Part shown: in pieces, positions 41,383 through 51,819 of the stretch
Layout of the letters: every line of letters begins with the position of its first letter
Position numbering within the stretch: the stretch's first letter is position 1
Assembly (NCBI GenBank): GCA_039090855.1
Contig: CM076991.1
Span: 103,614,021 to 103,678,020 of the forward strand
Direction: 5' to 3'
DNA: 64,000 nucleotides
Origin: Macrothele yani
Lineage: Eukaryota > Arthropoda > Arachnida > Araneae > Macrothelidae
The notes under the pieces: generated by a model
Told to the model about the DNA's origin: nothing
Database searches by the model: none
The model's input: only the letters and a program-made list of their open reading frames with translations
Position numbers and translations under genes: made by a program

Positions 41383-42050
41383 TCATTGAACCCAACTCTC
41401 GAATCTACTTTGAAAAAATTCAGGTGTGGACTGTTGTACCCACTTCTTCACAGCCACTTTCACCTCGTCTGTTTCATCAAGTCGTTGTACTCGGAAACTG
41501 TCCTTCATTGGACCGAACAGGTGGAAGTCGGAGGGTGCCAGATCTGGGCTTTTCGGTGGATGGGGAACCGTCGACCAGCATAATTTGCTGATCGCCTGAT
41601 TTGTTGCCAAAGATGTGTGTGGTCTCGCATTGTCATTGTGAATGTGGATCCGTTTCAGACTCTTGCTTGATCTGTTCCTTCTTATGGCTTCTCTAAGCTT
41701 CTTGAGTTTCAAAATGTACCTTTCGCTGGTCACAGTACGGCCAGTTTCCAGAAAATCAAGGAGAATGACTATCTTGTCATCCCAAAGAACAGCTATGACT
41801 TTCTGTGCTGATCACTGGCTCTTGAACTTCTTAAGCCTTGATGAAGAGGTGTGACGTCATTCCATGGATTGATGTTTCGATTCCGGATCGTAAAGATACG
41901 CCCACGTTTCATCCCCTGTCACTAGATCGAAAAAAAGTGTCTTCATTGGCTTCAAACGCTTCCAGCAAATCGGAGTACAGCCCCACTCTTCTCCCATTCA
42001 AATCTGCAATGAAGAAGAAGAGTTACTAGAGAGGAAGACTTACTCTACCA
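41383..42050 (-). pseudogene. mariner-M copy 2 transposase, C-terminal part
   Basis: 41733-41383 encodes SERYILKLKKLREAIRRNRS, then HIHNDNARPHTSLATNQAIS (second catalytic Asp), PHPPKSPDLAPSDFHLFGPM (third Asp) and ESWVQ near the terminus. Toward 42050 the frame changes and gives SLAGSV-like scraps where copy 1 has matching DNA. The helix-turn-helix region is deleted. It shares nucleotide sequence with copy 1 across ~33607-33900, so the two are the same family. Confidence 0.8.
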
Positions 42051-42069
42051 ACTTGTGCAATTTGAACAA

Positions 42070-42293
42070 GCCGCCCCGGTGGCGCAGTGGTCTAAGCGAT
42101 GGCCTCTGATCATTCGTCCATAAGGGGTCCGGGTTCGAATCCCGGTTAGGCATGGATGTTGTGTTTGTCTTACGGCACTGGCTCTCTCCCTTCCCTGGAA
42201 CCAGTGACCCTAAATTAGGGACGGGCGACTGCTTCTAGCCCATTGAGTTGCTCACGGTGGTCGTTAAACCTCCAATCAAAAAAAAAAAAAAAA
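42070..42293 (+). repeat. SINE-B copy 6
   Basis: An excellent copy: ccgccccggtggcgcagtgg start, intact boxes A and B, and an A-tail of about 17. An 11 bp duplication aatttgaacaa flanks it (42059-42069 and 42294-42304). It inserted into the 5' leader of mariner-M copy 2. Confidence 0.95.
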
Positions 42294-42404
42294 AATTTGA
42301 ACAACCGCTGTCAGTTAATAAAAAAGTTATGCCCACTTTTGCATTACCTTCGGTACAACCCTCTTATTATCATTATTTGTTTCAGGGTTTAAAAATAACA
42401 TTAT

Positions 42405-42560
42405 TCCATACATTAATCATCTGGATGGGCTATACGAAGTCACCGTCGCTAAATAAGGGCCACTGGTTGTACAGTAGAAAAAGATCCAATTTCATTGGCC
42501 CTGCCTTCCTCTGGACTCGAACCCGGACCGATATCGAAAGAATGATCCGAAGTTAGAACT
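42405..42560 (-). repeat. SINE-B copy 7, degenerate
   Basis: On the minus strand it keeps a B-box-like gggttcgagtcc, and the body with ccagtggcccttatttagc. Box A and the tail are lost. Found by its similarity to the neighbouring intact copy. Confidence 0.6.
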
Positions 42561-43740
42561 TCCGATTGTGTTCTTAAGCCTCCAAAATTTGATCATGATG
42601 CTTTCGAAGTTCATTAAATCATTTGATTGTAATCTAACGTTTTACATCTTTTTTCTAAGCTATGAAGTATACGCAAGATGCTTTATATCCTATTTTTACG
42701 TACACACCTGCCAGTTTCAGCATTCTAGCTGTAGATAAAAGAAAAGTGGAAAGGAATAAGAATAATTTCATTACCTTGTGAATGAAAATACCCTTTAATT
42801 ATATTTCGAACACAAAAGTCAAAATAAAGAACAAAAAAGAAAATCGTTACATTTCGTTACCCTTCACTCCAACAGTTCTAATTTTTAATCTCTTGTATCT
42901 TATTATCCGCTATTCGTGTGATTCTGACAACGGCTAACAATCTCCCCGTGTATTATTGCGATCCACGTACCGAAAACTAATTGTAAAACAAAAGGAAACG
43001 CCAAAGAAATGAAAAAAAGAAGAAGACAGGTAATAAATTGCTAAATATAATATATCTCATAATTGGCTACATGCTGCTATGTCTCGTGTTTTCCGAGGAA
43101 GTGACTCAGCCAGGGGTGATGAAAATATCGTTAGTGGATTCGGCTGGGAATTTATTGCCTAGTTATCCGTAATGGTGTTCCTGCTTACTAATGATTTTTC
43201 CATCTGATTATTATTTAATACACCGAGCGCTAAGTATGGGCTTCTTTCTCGCCGAAACTTGATAGCAGGCATAAATTGTGATTTGCAACGTCACATTCCG
43301 AGTTAAACTGCTTTAGGTGCAATGTTTTCGTACCATGCATATGTATGGATTTCAGTAATAACCGCTGGCCGTCTTTGGAAATAATGAATATCGCAAGAGA
43401 AAAATGAGATGGTGTTATAAAAATCATTGTAAAATAGTTCGTGGTTTATAAATTCTAATTTTTTAAAGCTCTAACGCTGACTTATTATGAAGAAATGGTT
43501 TTGTTTTCTCTGTCGTAATACAGATCTGCTATAGTTGTGTTTCGTTCAGCGTGATGTGTTGGAAATTATAACGTCACTAAATAGCTGGAAATTTTAATTA
43601 GCAGCTACAAAGCTCATAAAAGTACTCTTATTTCCTAAAGAGTGATAGTGAGAAATGTCAAGGCGTATTTTACAAACCGCTACCTGATAAAATACGAGGT
43701 TGTATAATTTCACTTGCAGTTTTGTAATATCGTTTGTTAA
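42561..43740. other. Unassigned spacer
   Basis: AT-rich, ~1.2 kb, nothing recognised. Confidence 0.5.
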
Positions 43741-45213
43741 ACAAGTTAGTAAAATCATGCAATGCATTGATTATGATACGCTTTCCAACATACCAGAAAT
43801 TATTACTGAAGTTATGAGGGTAATGGCTGTGCAATAAATCTCGCTCCTGTGTCCTGACCTTTGACCCCATTTCGATGATATTGCCCAAAACCGGTTCAGT
43901 ACACCTCAAGAATAGCATACTAAAGTTTTGTCGCAATAGAAGCAGTTTTACGCAAGTTATGAGAATAATGGCTGTGGAATAAATCTTGCTTTTGTGCAAT
44001 GACCTTTGACCCCATTTTGTTGATATTCAACAGAACTGGTTCACTATACCTCCGGAAAAACATGATAACGTTTTGTCGCAATCGAAACATTCTTTGGTAA
44101 GTTATGATGCACAAGGGCAATGGAATGGATCCCACTCCAGTGTCCTGACCTTGGACCCCATTTCGCCCATTTTCAATAGGGTTCGTCCCTAGTGACTCCC
44201 TACCACATACTAAAATTTCATCGAAATCGAAACATTTTTTGGTAAGTTATGATGCACAAGGGAAATGGAATGGATCCCACATCCACTGTCCTGACCTTTG
44301 ACCCCATTTCGCCCATTTTCAATAGGGTTCGTCCTCAGTGGCTCCCTACCACATACTAAAATTTCATCGAAATCGAACCATTTTTATGCAAGTTATGACG
44401 CATAAGGGCAATGGAACAAATCCCGCTTTTATGTCCTGCCTGACCTTTGACCCCATTTACCCCATTTTCAATAGGGTTCGTGCCCAGGTAGTTCCCTACC
44501 ACATAATAAAATTTCATCGAAATCGAACCATATTTACGCATGTTATGGCGCACAAAGACAATGGAATGGATTTCACTTTTATGCCCTGACCTTTGACCCC
44601 ATTTCGCCCATTTTCAACAGGGTTCGTCCACAGGTGGTTTCTTACCAAATATTAAAATTTCATCGAAATCGAACCATTTTTACGCAAGTTTTGACGCATA
44701 AGGGCAATGGAATAAATACCGCTTTTATGCCCTGCCTGACCTTTGACCCCATTCGCCCATTTTCAATAGAGTTCGTGCCCAGTGGTTCTCTACCAAATAC
44801 TAAAATTTCATCAAAATCGAACCACATTTACGCATGTTTAATGCATAAAGGCAATCAAATGGATCCCGCTTTTATGTCCTGACCTTTGACCCCATTCCAC
44901 CCATTTTCAATAGGTATTGTTCCCAGGTGGTTCCTTACCACATATCAAAATTTCATCGAAATCGAACCATTTTTACGCAAGTTATGACGAATAAGGGCAA
45001 TGGAATAAATCCCGCTCTTATGCCCTGCCTGACCTTTGACACCAATTTGCCAATTTTCAACAGGGTTCGTGCCGAGGTAGTTTCCTACTACATACTGAAA
45101 TTCCATCGAAATCGAAATATATTTACGCAGGTTATGACGCATAAAGGCAATGAAATGGACCCCGCTCTTATGGCGTGACCTTTGACCCCACTTCACCCAT
45201 TTTCAATAGGGTT
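43741..45213 (+). mobile_element. HINE copy 4: leader plus ~10 core units, 3' end missing
   Basis: Starts acaagttagtaaaatcatgc and has tacgctttccaac near 43779. Core units recur about every 145 bp by the marker gacctttgacccc (near 43857, 44002, 44150, 44293, 44443, 44588, 44740, 44883, 45030, 45175). The first two are of the ...gatgatattc type and the rest of the ...cccattttcaatagggtt type. The array ends at 45213, next to the Penelope-like fragment, without the 3' hairpin. Confidence 0.75.
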
Positions 45214-45684
45214 CGATTAGTTAACGAGAAATTATTTCGATTAGTTTACGAGAAATTATTTTTTTTTAATCATAAGAAGACTCGTGCGAAATGATACCAA
45301 TGATTCCCACTCCGTCCTTTACTTTACTTGAGGTACGTTGACGACATCCTGGTTACATGACCTCACAGCCAGGATGATTTACACTTATTCGCCTGCGAGC
45401 TATCATCGATGTTTCCAACTGTCAGTCTCACGATAGAATGCGAAGTTGATAATTCCTTATTATTTTTAGATATTTATATACATAGGGACTTTAGCCTTAA
45501 TCATTTTACCACCTCTGGTTACAGAAAACCTTGTCATACCCCTGTTATGATCCCCTTTCATTCATCACATCTGAAGCAGCACAAGTTGTCAGGTTGGTTC
45601 TTCCTATTCAGAAGAGCTTACTCGCATTCGTCAACCCCTGATTAGCACGGCAGCATGAGTATCCTAGGTACCCGATTAATCAAA

Positions 45685-46721
45685 TCTTATATATAAAACA
45701 CAAAACGTCTGTTTGTCTGAAGCAGCAAAAACTCTTGAACGCCGAACTGTGGTATCGTGAAATTTGCATAGCTTATTAATACTGGAATTTCTAGGTCAAC
45801 GCAACTATTTTAAGATCTCTAAGTTGTTCCGTTCGCGAGTTATGAATTAATTAATAAGCTAATCAATAAAGTCAGCGTCGTTTGCAACGTCCTCGTTATC
45901 TGTTCGAAATTTGAAAGCACGTGACTGCATTCATCCACAGGGGTTTCTATTCTTTGAGAATTATGCATAAAAAAATGCAAAAACGAACTTTGCGAAATCT
46001 TAACGAAACGGGCTGAAAATTTTGTCAACACCATGAATTGGTAATAAGAGGAGTCCCTCAAAAGTTCACCGGAATCCGGTCAAAACTTTTTAAAATAGGC
46101 AATTGATTTTTAATTCAACGGCAAACAGAAATATATACGCAGAAACGGTTAATAAAATGTTAACGGCTAATTTAATAAGTTATTTACCAATTCAGGCGAA
46201 ATTTGGAGGTCATGTTCCTATTAACGATTTACGGTGTTCATTAAAATTTCAGCCAGTTTCATAAAATATTCGCAAACATATGTTTTTAACTTTTTTATCA
46301 CAGAGATTCGCCCCTCAAAGACATCTGAAACTGAAAGCACGTGATGCATTTGTTCGTCGATAACAAATTGTTAACGAATTTTGTTCAGTCAGTGTTCTAA
46401 TGCTGTGTCTCCTGGACGCGTGTTAAATAATTCGTAACGCTTTTGGTCTGTTTGATTCTATTGCTGTATGTTGGAATGGCAAGGACAAAGGATACAACAA
46501 AATTGTATATTGTCGCCGATGAAGGAGAAACCAAAAAAGTTGTGTACGGCCAAGTGCTGAAATAATCACACTATGAATAAATAATTTGTAATGACCGATT
46601 TTGGGAAATCAGTTTTTTTTTCTTGCAAGCATACATTTTTTTCCCGATTTTTTCAGGGACATATAAGGGAATATGAAATTAATAAGCCTAAATCCCGGGC
46701 AAAGCCGGGTAGTAGAGCTAG
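45685..46721 (+). mobile_element. Non-autonomous Helitron (1,037 bp)
   Basis: Begins tcttatatataaaacac directly after an A and ends with a cccgggcaaagccggg hairpin, nine bases, then CTAG directly before a T, all hallmarks of Helitron ends. No target duplication is present, and the Penelope-like reading resumes on the far side. No Rep/helicase is encoded. Confidence 0.85.
46476..46565 (+). CDS. Small ORF in Helitron, 29 residues
   Basis: ATG-initiated, MARTKDTTKLYIVADEGETK and a further nine residues ending QVLK. It might be the N-terminal remnant of a Helitron-carried gene or chance. No family recognised. Confidence 0.2.
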   Translation: MARTKDTTKLYIVADEGETKKVVYGQVLK

Positions 46722-46918
46722 TATACAATAAAGTTAAACATGCCTTATCCACAACTCTGATAAGGGACCCTAATCGTAGTATCTCATATATTGGCTCCAT
46801 GCAGTATCATCCTATATTAACTAGAACATTATCACAAATTTGTAAACCCTATAACTTGAAATTTGGCTCCCGATCACGAAATATCTTCTCATTGATTCGA
46901 AAAGACCGTGAACAAAAC

Positions 46919-48036
46919 AGCAAACTAAAGCAGTGAGGTATTTATAAAATCTCACTGCTTCAGGCAACTACAGGTCAAATATCCTCTAATTACATAGGAT
47001 CCACAGCAAACTAACGCAGTGGGGTATTTATAATATCCCACTGCTTCAGGCAACTACAGGTCAACTATCCTCTAATTACATAGGATCCACAGCAAACTAA
47101 AGCAGTGGGGTATTTATAATATCCCACTGCTTCAGGCAACTACAGGTCAACTATCCTCTAATTACATAGGATCCACAGCAAACTAACGCAGTGGGGTATT
47201 TATAATATCCCACTGCTTCAGGCAACTACAGGTCAACTATCCTCTAATTACATAGGATCCACAACAAACTAAAGCAGTGGGGTATTTATAATATCCCACT
47301 GCTTCAGGCATCTACAGGTCAACTATCCTCTAATTACATAGGATCCACAGCAAACTAACGCAGTGGGGTATTTATAATATCCCACTGCTTCAGGCAACTA
47401 CAGGTCAACTATCCTCTAATTACATAGGATCCACAGCAAACTAACGCAGTGGGGTATTTATAATATCCCACTGCTTCAGGCAACTACAGGTCAACTATCC
47501 TCTAATTACATAGGATCCACAGCAAACTAAAGCAGTGGGGTATTTATAATATCCCACTGCTTCAGGCAACTACAGGTCAACTATCCTCTAATTACATAGG
47601 ATCCACAGCAAACTAAAGCAGTGGGGTATTTATAATATCCCACTTCTTCAGGCATCTACAGGTCAACTATCCTCTAGTTACATAGGATCCACAGCAAACT
47701 AAAGCAGTGGGATATTTATAATATCCGACTGCTTCAGGCAACTACAGGTCAACTATCCTCTAATTACATAGGATCCACAGCAAACTAACGCAGTGGGGTA
47801 TTTATAATATCCCACTGCTTCAGGCAACTACAGGTCAACTATCCTCTAATTACATAGGATCCACAACAAACTAAAGCAGTGGGGTATTTATAATATTCCA
47901 CTGCTTCAGGCATCTACAGGTCAACTATCCTCTAGTTACATAGGATCCACAGCAAACTAAAGCAGTGGGGTATTTATAATATCCCACTGCTTCAGGCAAC
48001 TGCAGGTCAACTATTCTCTAATTACATAGGATCCAC
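46919..48036 (+). repeat. 13 x 86 bp tandem array derived from a GIY-YIG coding segment
   Basis: Units start at 46919 and then every 86 bp exactly (for example cagtggggtat at 47017, 47103, 47189 ... 47963). Each unit covers agcaaactaa(a/c)g through the GIY and YIG codons to ggatccac. 13 x 86 = 1,118 bp fills the interval exactly. Units differ by only one to a few bases. The first unit is the most distinct (tga where others have tgg; ataaaatctc for ataatatccc). Because 86 is not a multiple of three, the array cannot be translated as repeated domains. Removing 12 units leaves a continuous Penelope-like reading, so it arose by tandem duplication inside the element. Confidence 0.95.
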
Positions 48037-48325
48037 CAGGCGTAATCTTGGATTGAGAATTAAGCAGCACAAATATAGTATCAAATAAGGAATATGTGGT
48101 ACATCCTTGGCCAAATCAGTAATTCTGAATAACCTTGACCCTGACTGGAATAATGCACGGATTCTCAATACAACTCAAAACCTCACTGATTTAATGATTG
48201 GTGAAAGTGTGTATATTACGGCATCTGGTACGAAATGTTGAAATGATTACAGACCTTATGAGCTACATAATGTATGGAAACGCCTCATTAATTCAGTAAA
48301 TTTTGAATTACAAATGTGATCTTAA

Positions 48326-49069
48326 ATATGGACTTAAACTTATTGAGTACCCTTTTTTGTCTGTCTTCTACAATTACCACTCTGTAACCCAATTAGGTTA
48401 ACAGTGCAAGCACTCATATGACGCATGTAGATAGTCTTAGTAAATTACCCACAATGCATCATATCTATGATATATATTGACGTACTATGTATGTTCATGT
48501 GTTTCTGCCTCGAAAGTGGTCACTCGTGTGTATATATAGGTTTTTAAATTGTATATAAAATTCACTTTTTATTAAAATCGTGCTTTAGACGGTAAATTTA
48601 GTGAATCATTGGTGAAATTTTTAAATTTCACAAAATGTTCCACTTCCTGATGGGATCCATTTTAAAAAACGGATATATGGCAAACTATAAATCATAACAC
48701 ATTACAATTTACAGCATAAACTCACAACTGTCATTCCTTGTTCACAAAAACTGTTTTAAGAAAAAGTCCTTTTCTGATTTTTAAGCATTTTTTAAAGACG
48801 CAAACGAAAGGGTCGAGCGTCTTACTCTATCTTCAGCGTTAACAACACAGGAAAGTTCTGGTCCCGTGACCTGCTGCCATGGTGGCGCAGCTATTTTTAG
48901 CACTCTCTTCTCACTGGGTGAAAGGACAGGATACAATCAAACGGGTAATGACGCAGCGCTTAATGACGTAGCGATGCTTTAGAAGTTCGGCGTTTTCCGC
49001 CGGCATACGTGAATACCTATGTAAATATAGGCTTTCGCCTCGTATATAAGAAGCAAAGAGGGAAAATGC
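48326..49069. other. Unassigned; probable 3' flank of the Penelope-like element
   Basis: AT-rich to about 48800, then mixed composition. No protein or repeat recognised. Confidence 0.4.
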
Positions 49070-49620
49070 TAGTGTGTTCGTCCGCGAATTGTTCGACTGT
49101 TTCTAAATGACCTAGAGATCTGAAAATTGGCATGCTGATGGGTCTTAAGGTCCGTATACCTAGAAAAGTACGAAAAACAAACAAAACAAGACACAATAAA
49201 TCAAAAGGGCGGCTTTGGAACATTGCCTACTTCAATTTTTCCCAAATTGTTTGACCACTTCTAAATGACCTAGAGATCTGAAAATTGGCATGCTGATAGC
49301 TCTTAAGGTCCGGATACTTAGAAAAGTCCGAAAACCAAAATGGCGGTTTCGGAAGATCGTCTATTTGAGCTTTTCGCAAATTGTTAGACCACTTCTCCAC
49401 TTCTAAATAATTTAGAGGTCTAAAAATTGTCATGCTGTCTTAAAGTCCGAATACCTGCAAATTCACGAAAACCAAAAAAAAAAAAAAAAAACCCAGGCGC
49501 TTTGAAACATTGTCTGCTTGAATTTTTCTAAAACTTCTACACCTGGAAAAAAGTCTGAAAACCAAAAAAATCAAAAGGGTGGGTTAGCTTTACTTTTTCA
49601 AAATGCTGATAGGTTTAAAG
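49070..49620. repeat. Degenerate ~170 bp repeats, three to four units
   Basis: ttctaaatgacctagagatctgaaaattggcatgctg occurs near 49103 and 49260 (shown here in parts: ctaaatgacctagagatctg, aaaattggcatgctg), again diverged near 49400, with aaaaccaaaa and gggcggctttggaacattg-type text between. A weak fourth unit lies near 49490-49600. Family unknown. Confidence 0.75.
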
Positions 49621-50501
49621 ATAATTTTGTCAGAATCACTGAAATTCCTTGAAAATTTCAAATTTTGATTTAAAAATAAGGGGCGCCAAAGCCTGCTCCG
49701 TTTTATGTCAAACCGTATCTATTTTTAGCGTCTCGACGCTGTTATAAATCGCAAAACAGTTACAGATTTTAAATTACTTTTCTTTCATTTAATTACTTCT
49801 CCCTTTCTTTAATTTTATGTTCAGAAAATGATTTTATAGATTCACCGTTCTGAGAAAGGGCATGATTGCTAGTAATAATAAATAAAAAATTGAAAAGCGA
49901 ATCAATTTTTTTTACCTTCCCATATCTTTTGCTATAAAGGCTATTTTACCCAAGTTTGTATTTGAAAATATCATGCTGTCATCGTTACGGGGGTGTTAAT
50001 CTGTATTGCCTTCTAAATCTGTGCTTCTAAAAATCGAATTTGTATTTTTTTTTTTTTTTATATAGGTCACGACGACGAACGTCTTCCACGCATTTTACAA
50101 TACGTTGTAACAAAATGTTTTGCCCCTACGAGGCATAAGCGCACATTTCTGTTTCTAACATGTTTGCAGTCGAATTTTCGCTTCTAAAAATCTAACTTAG
50201 GTGCGGGAACAGAGTGCCCTGATATGAAAGATCATAAAAAAAAAAAACAAGGTAGAAATAGTGTTTTAGAAATAAGAGGTTTCCTTCTAAGTACTGGAGT
50301 TGTAAGCTTCCCTAACATACTTACCGGCCTGCAGACTGGTGCCACATCACATATAGACGAGAAAAAGGAGAAAAGCAGCATGGGATGGAGAAGCCTGGGA
50401 AGTACAATAAAAGAGAACAACGCAAAAAACAACGTGGAAAACACCAAGTTTTCCACAATCAGCTCTTGCCTTATTATTTCATGAAGTTTACTGGCCATGT
50501 A
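49621..50501. other. Unassigned spacer
   Basis: AT-rich with poly-T (50047-50058) and poly-A (50235-50245) runs. The 86-codon frame at 50224-50484 has no recognised domain. Confidence 0.45.
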
Positions 50502-51230
50502 CGAGGGTCGGGGCAGAAGATTAATGCAGTAAAGATACTTACACTTATATAATTTCGAAGTATTCCCCCTCTACCTGAATGCACCGGTCCCACCTTTCTA
50601 TCCACTTCCGTAAGGTACGTTCGAAGTCCTTCGGAATGGCATTCACAGCATTATTTTTTCAGTATTTGATGCAAACCGACCCCCACGAAGATGTTTTTTC
50701 CACTTCAGGGTGTAGGTGGAAGTCGCACGGCGCCAGGTCCGGTGAATACGAAGGTGCGCCATCATTTTGATGCAGAGATCTTGGATAACCTGCTGGATAA
50801 GCAAAATACGATGGCAGGGGCATTATCGTGATGCAAAATTCAACCAGTTTGTGCATATTCTGGGAATTTTGGGGAACCATAACGGTCATCTGCATCGCGT
50901 TAACAACCTTTTCAATGATCATTTGGCTGTCTTCTTGCAGAAGTGCCTCGATGGTTTGCTCATTAGCTTTCGTAGACGATGTCGAAGGCCTACTGGAACG
51001 TGGCGCATCTTCCAGATACTCTTCCCCATTCACAAATTTATTGTGCCACTCAAAAGCTCTTGCACGGGACAGAGCATTTTCCTTACAGGCTGTTTTAATC
51101 ATTTCGTGCCTTTCTGTGGCGATTTTATTCAAACGCACGCAAAATTTTATATCTGCTCTTTGCTCCTGTTTTAAATCCCTACTGGATTACAGAAACACCT
51201 ATGAACTCTACGAGGTCCACTAAAAGAAGG
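50502..51230 (-). mobile_element. Internally deleted mariner
   Basis: The left terminus cgaGGGTCGGGGCAG-like sequence follows TA at 50500-50501. The right end was not defined. Coding sequence on the minus strand joins the N-terminal region directly to the very C-terminus. Confidence 0.6.
50540..51172 (-). pseudogene. mariner transposase with catalytic core deleted
   Basis: From 51172: EQRADIKFCVRLNKIATERH, ALSRARAFEWHNKFVNGEEY and LEDAPRSSRPSTSSTKANEQ, the two N-terminal helix-turn-helix motifs. After LLQEDSQMIIEKVV the sequence is noisy, then SYSPDLAPCDFHL with the third catalytic Asp, and the end NAIPKDFERTLRKWIERWDRC. The segment with the first and second catalytic Asp is missing, so this is a DNA-binding-only derivative. 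The original ATG is not visible. Confidence 0.8.
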
Positions 51231-51819
51231 AACTAGCAGAGCGCTGTAACTACGCGTCGTCACGTGACTGACCTCGCAGGTGTTCCGACATAGGCAACTG
51301 CATTTTTCTGCATTGACGTCAGTGTGGTTACTTTTAAAACGACTTACGTTCAAAAATGATGTTCCATGTGCAACTGCCAGGCACACTAAATCTATTTTCT
51401 CATTCGTTGGCGTGTTCGCTATGGGCAAAATTACAGTTGCGGACGAAAGGAATTTTCTAACCTTATAGAATTTTTCTCGGAGTTTTCTTGACACTGAAAA
51501 CACTCCATTTTCTTCCTGCCCCCCCCCCAAAAAAAACAAGACTTTATTCTTCGTGAGCATTAATGAACAGATTGAGTCAGTTTGTCCCAGTTATCTGCTG
51601 TGTTTCTAAGACAGGTTTTAAGAGTTTTAGTTTTCAGGAATATTTTCCAAAATACACTGGCGGTAAGTGAAAAAAGAACACCAAGAAGGAAACGTCTGAT
51701 ACCAACGAAATGTATATAGCATAATAACGGAATACAGAGGATAACGTGATTAAAACATTATGGCAAAATACAGCTGTATTTGTTAGTAAACTGAAAAATA
51801 ACATTTCCATGTAACATGA

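Larger units (their letters stand above)
41230..42364 (-). mobile_element. mariner-M copy 2, carrying a SINE-B
   Basis: The left end cgggtgttgtaccgaaagta (TA at 41228-41229) and the right end, in reverse, gagggttgtaccgaaggtaa share about 50 bp of inverted repeat including aacttttttattaactgaca. The gene is on the minus strand; the SINE at 42070-42293 lies in its 5' leader. Without the SINE the element is ~0.9 kb, shorter than intact mariners. Confidence 0.88.
45340..48310 (+). pseudogene. Penelope-like RT/GIY-YIG protein, disrupted
   Basis: RYVDDILV (RT motif C, 45340 region) is followed, after a stop, by SSMFPTVSLTIECEVDNSLL, FLDIYIHRD and SGYRKPCHTPVMIPFHSSHL, the conserved thumb side of Penelope RTs. 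After the Helitron comes SYIGSMQYHPILTRTLSQIC, FGSRSRNIFSLIRKDRE, then GIYKISLLQATTGQ..NYIGST, the GIY and YIG elements. Beyond the array, RRNLGLRIKQHKYSIK (the conserved Arg), a stop, then LMIGESVYI with the catalytic Glu position. Frame is kept over most of its length if insertion and array are ignored. Stops and the array make it non-functional. Confidence 0.8.
45285..48325 (+). mobile_element. Penelope-like element, 5'-truncated, with Helitron and internal tandem array
   Basis: Order: RT end (45285-45684), Helitron (45685-46721), connector (46722-46918), 13 copies of an 86 bp GIY-YIG segment (46919-48036), rest of the GIY-YIG domain (48037-48325). Penelope-like elements combine a telomerase-related RT with a GIY-YIG endonuclease, matching this order. 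The N-terminal two thirds of the RT is missing on the left, where HINE copy 4 ends. Confidence 0.8.

Noticed and set aside
46919..48036. Regular near-identical repeats that might suggest a CRISPR array
   Set aside because: The 86 bp units are contiguous with no unique spacers, contain coding sequence of a retroelement and lie in a eukaryotic-type genome.
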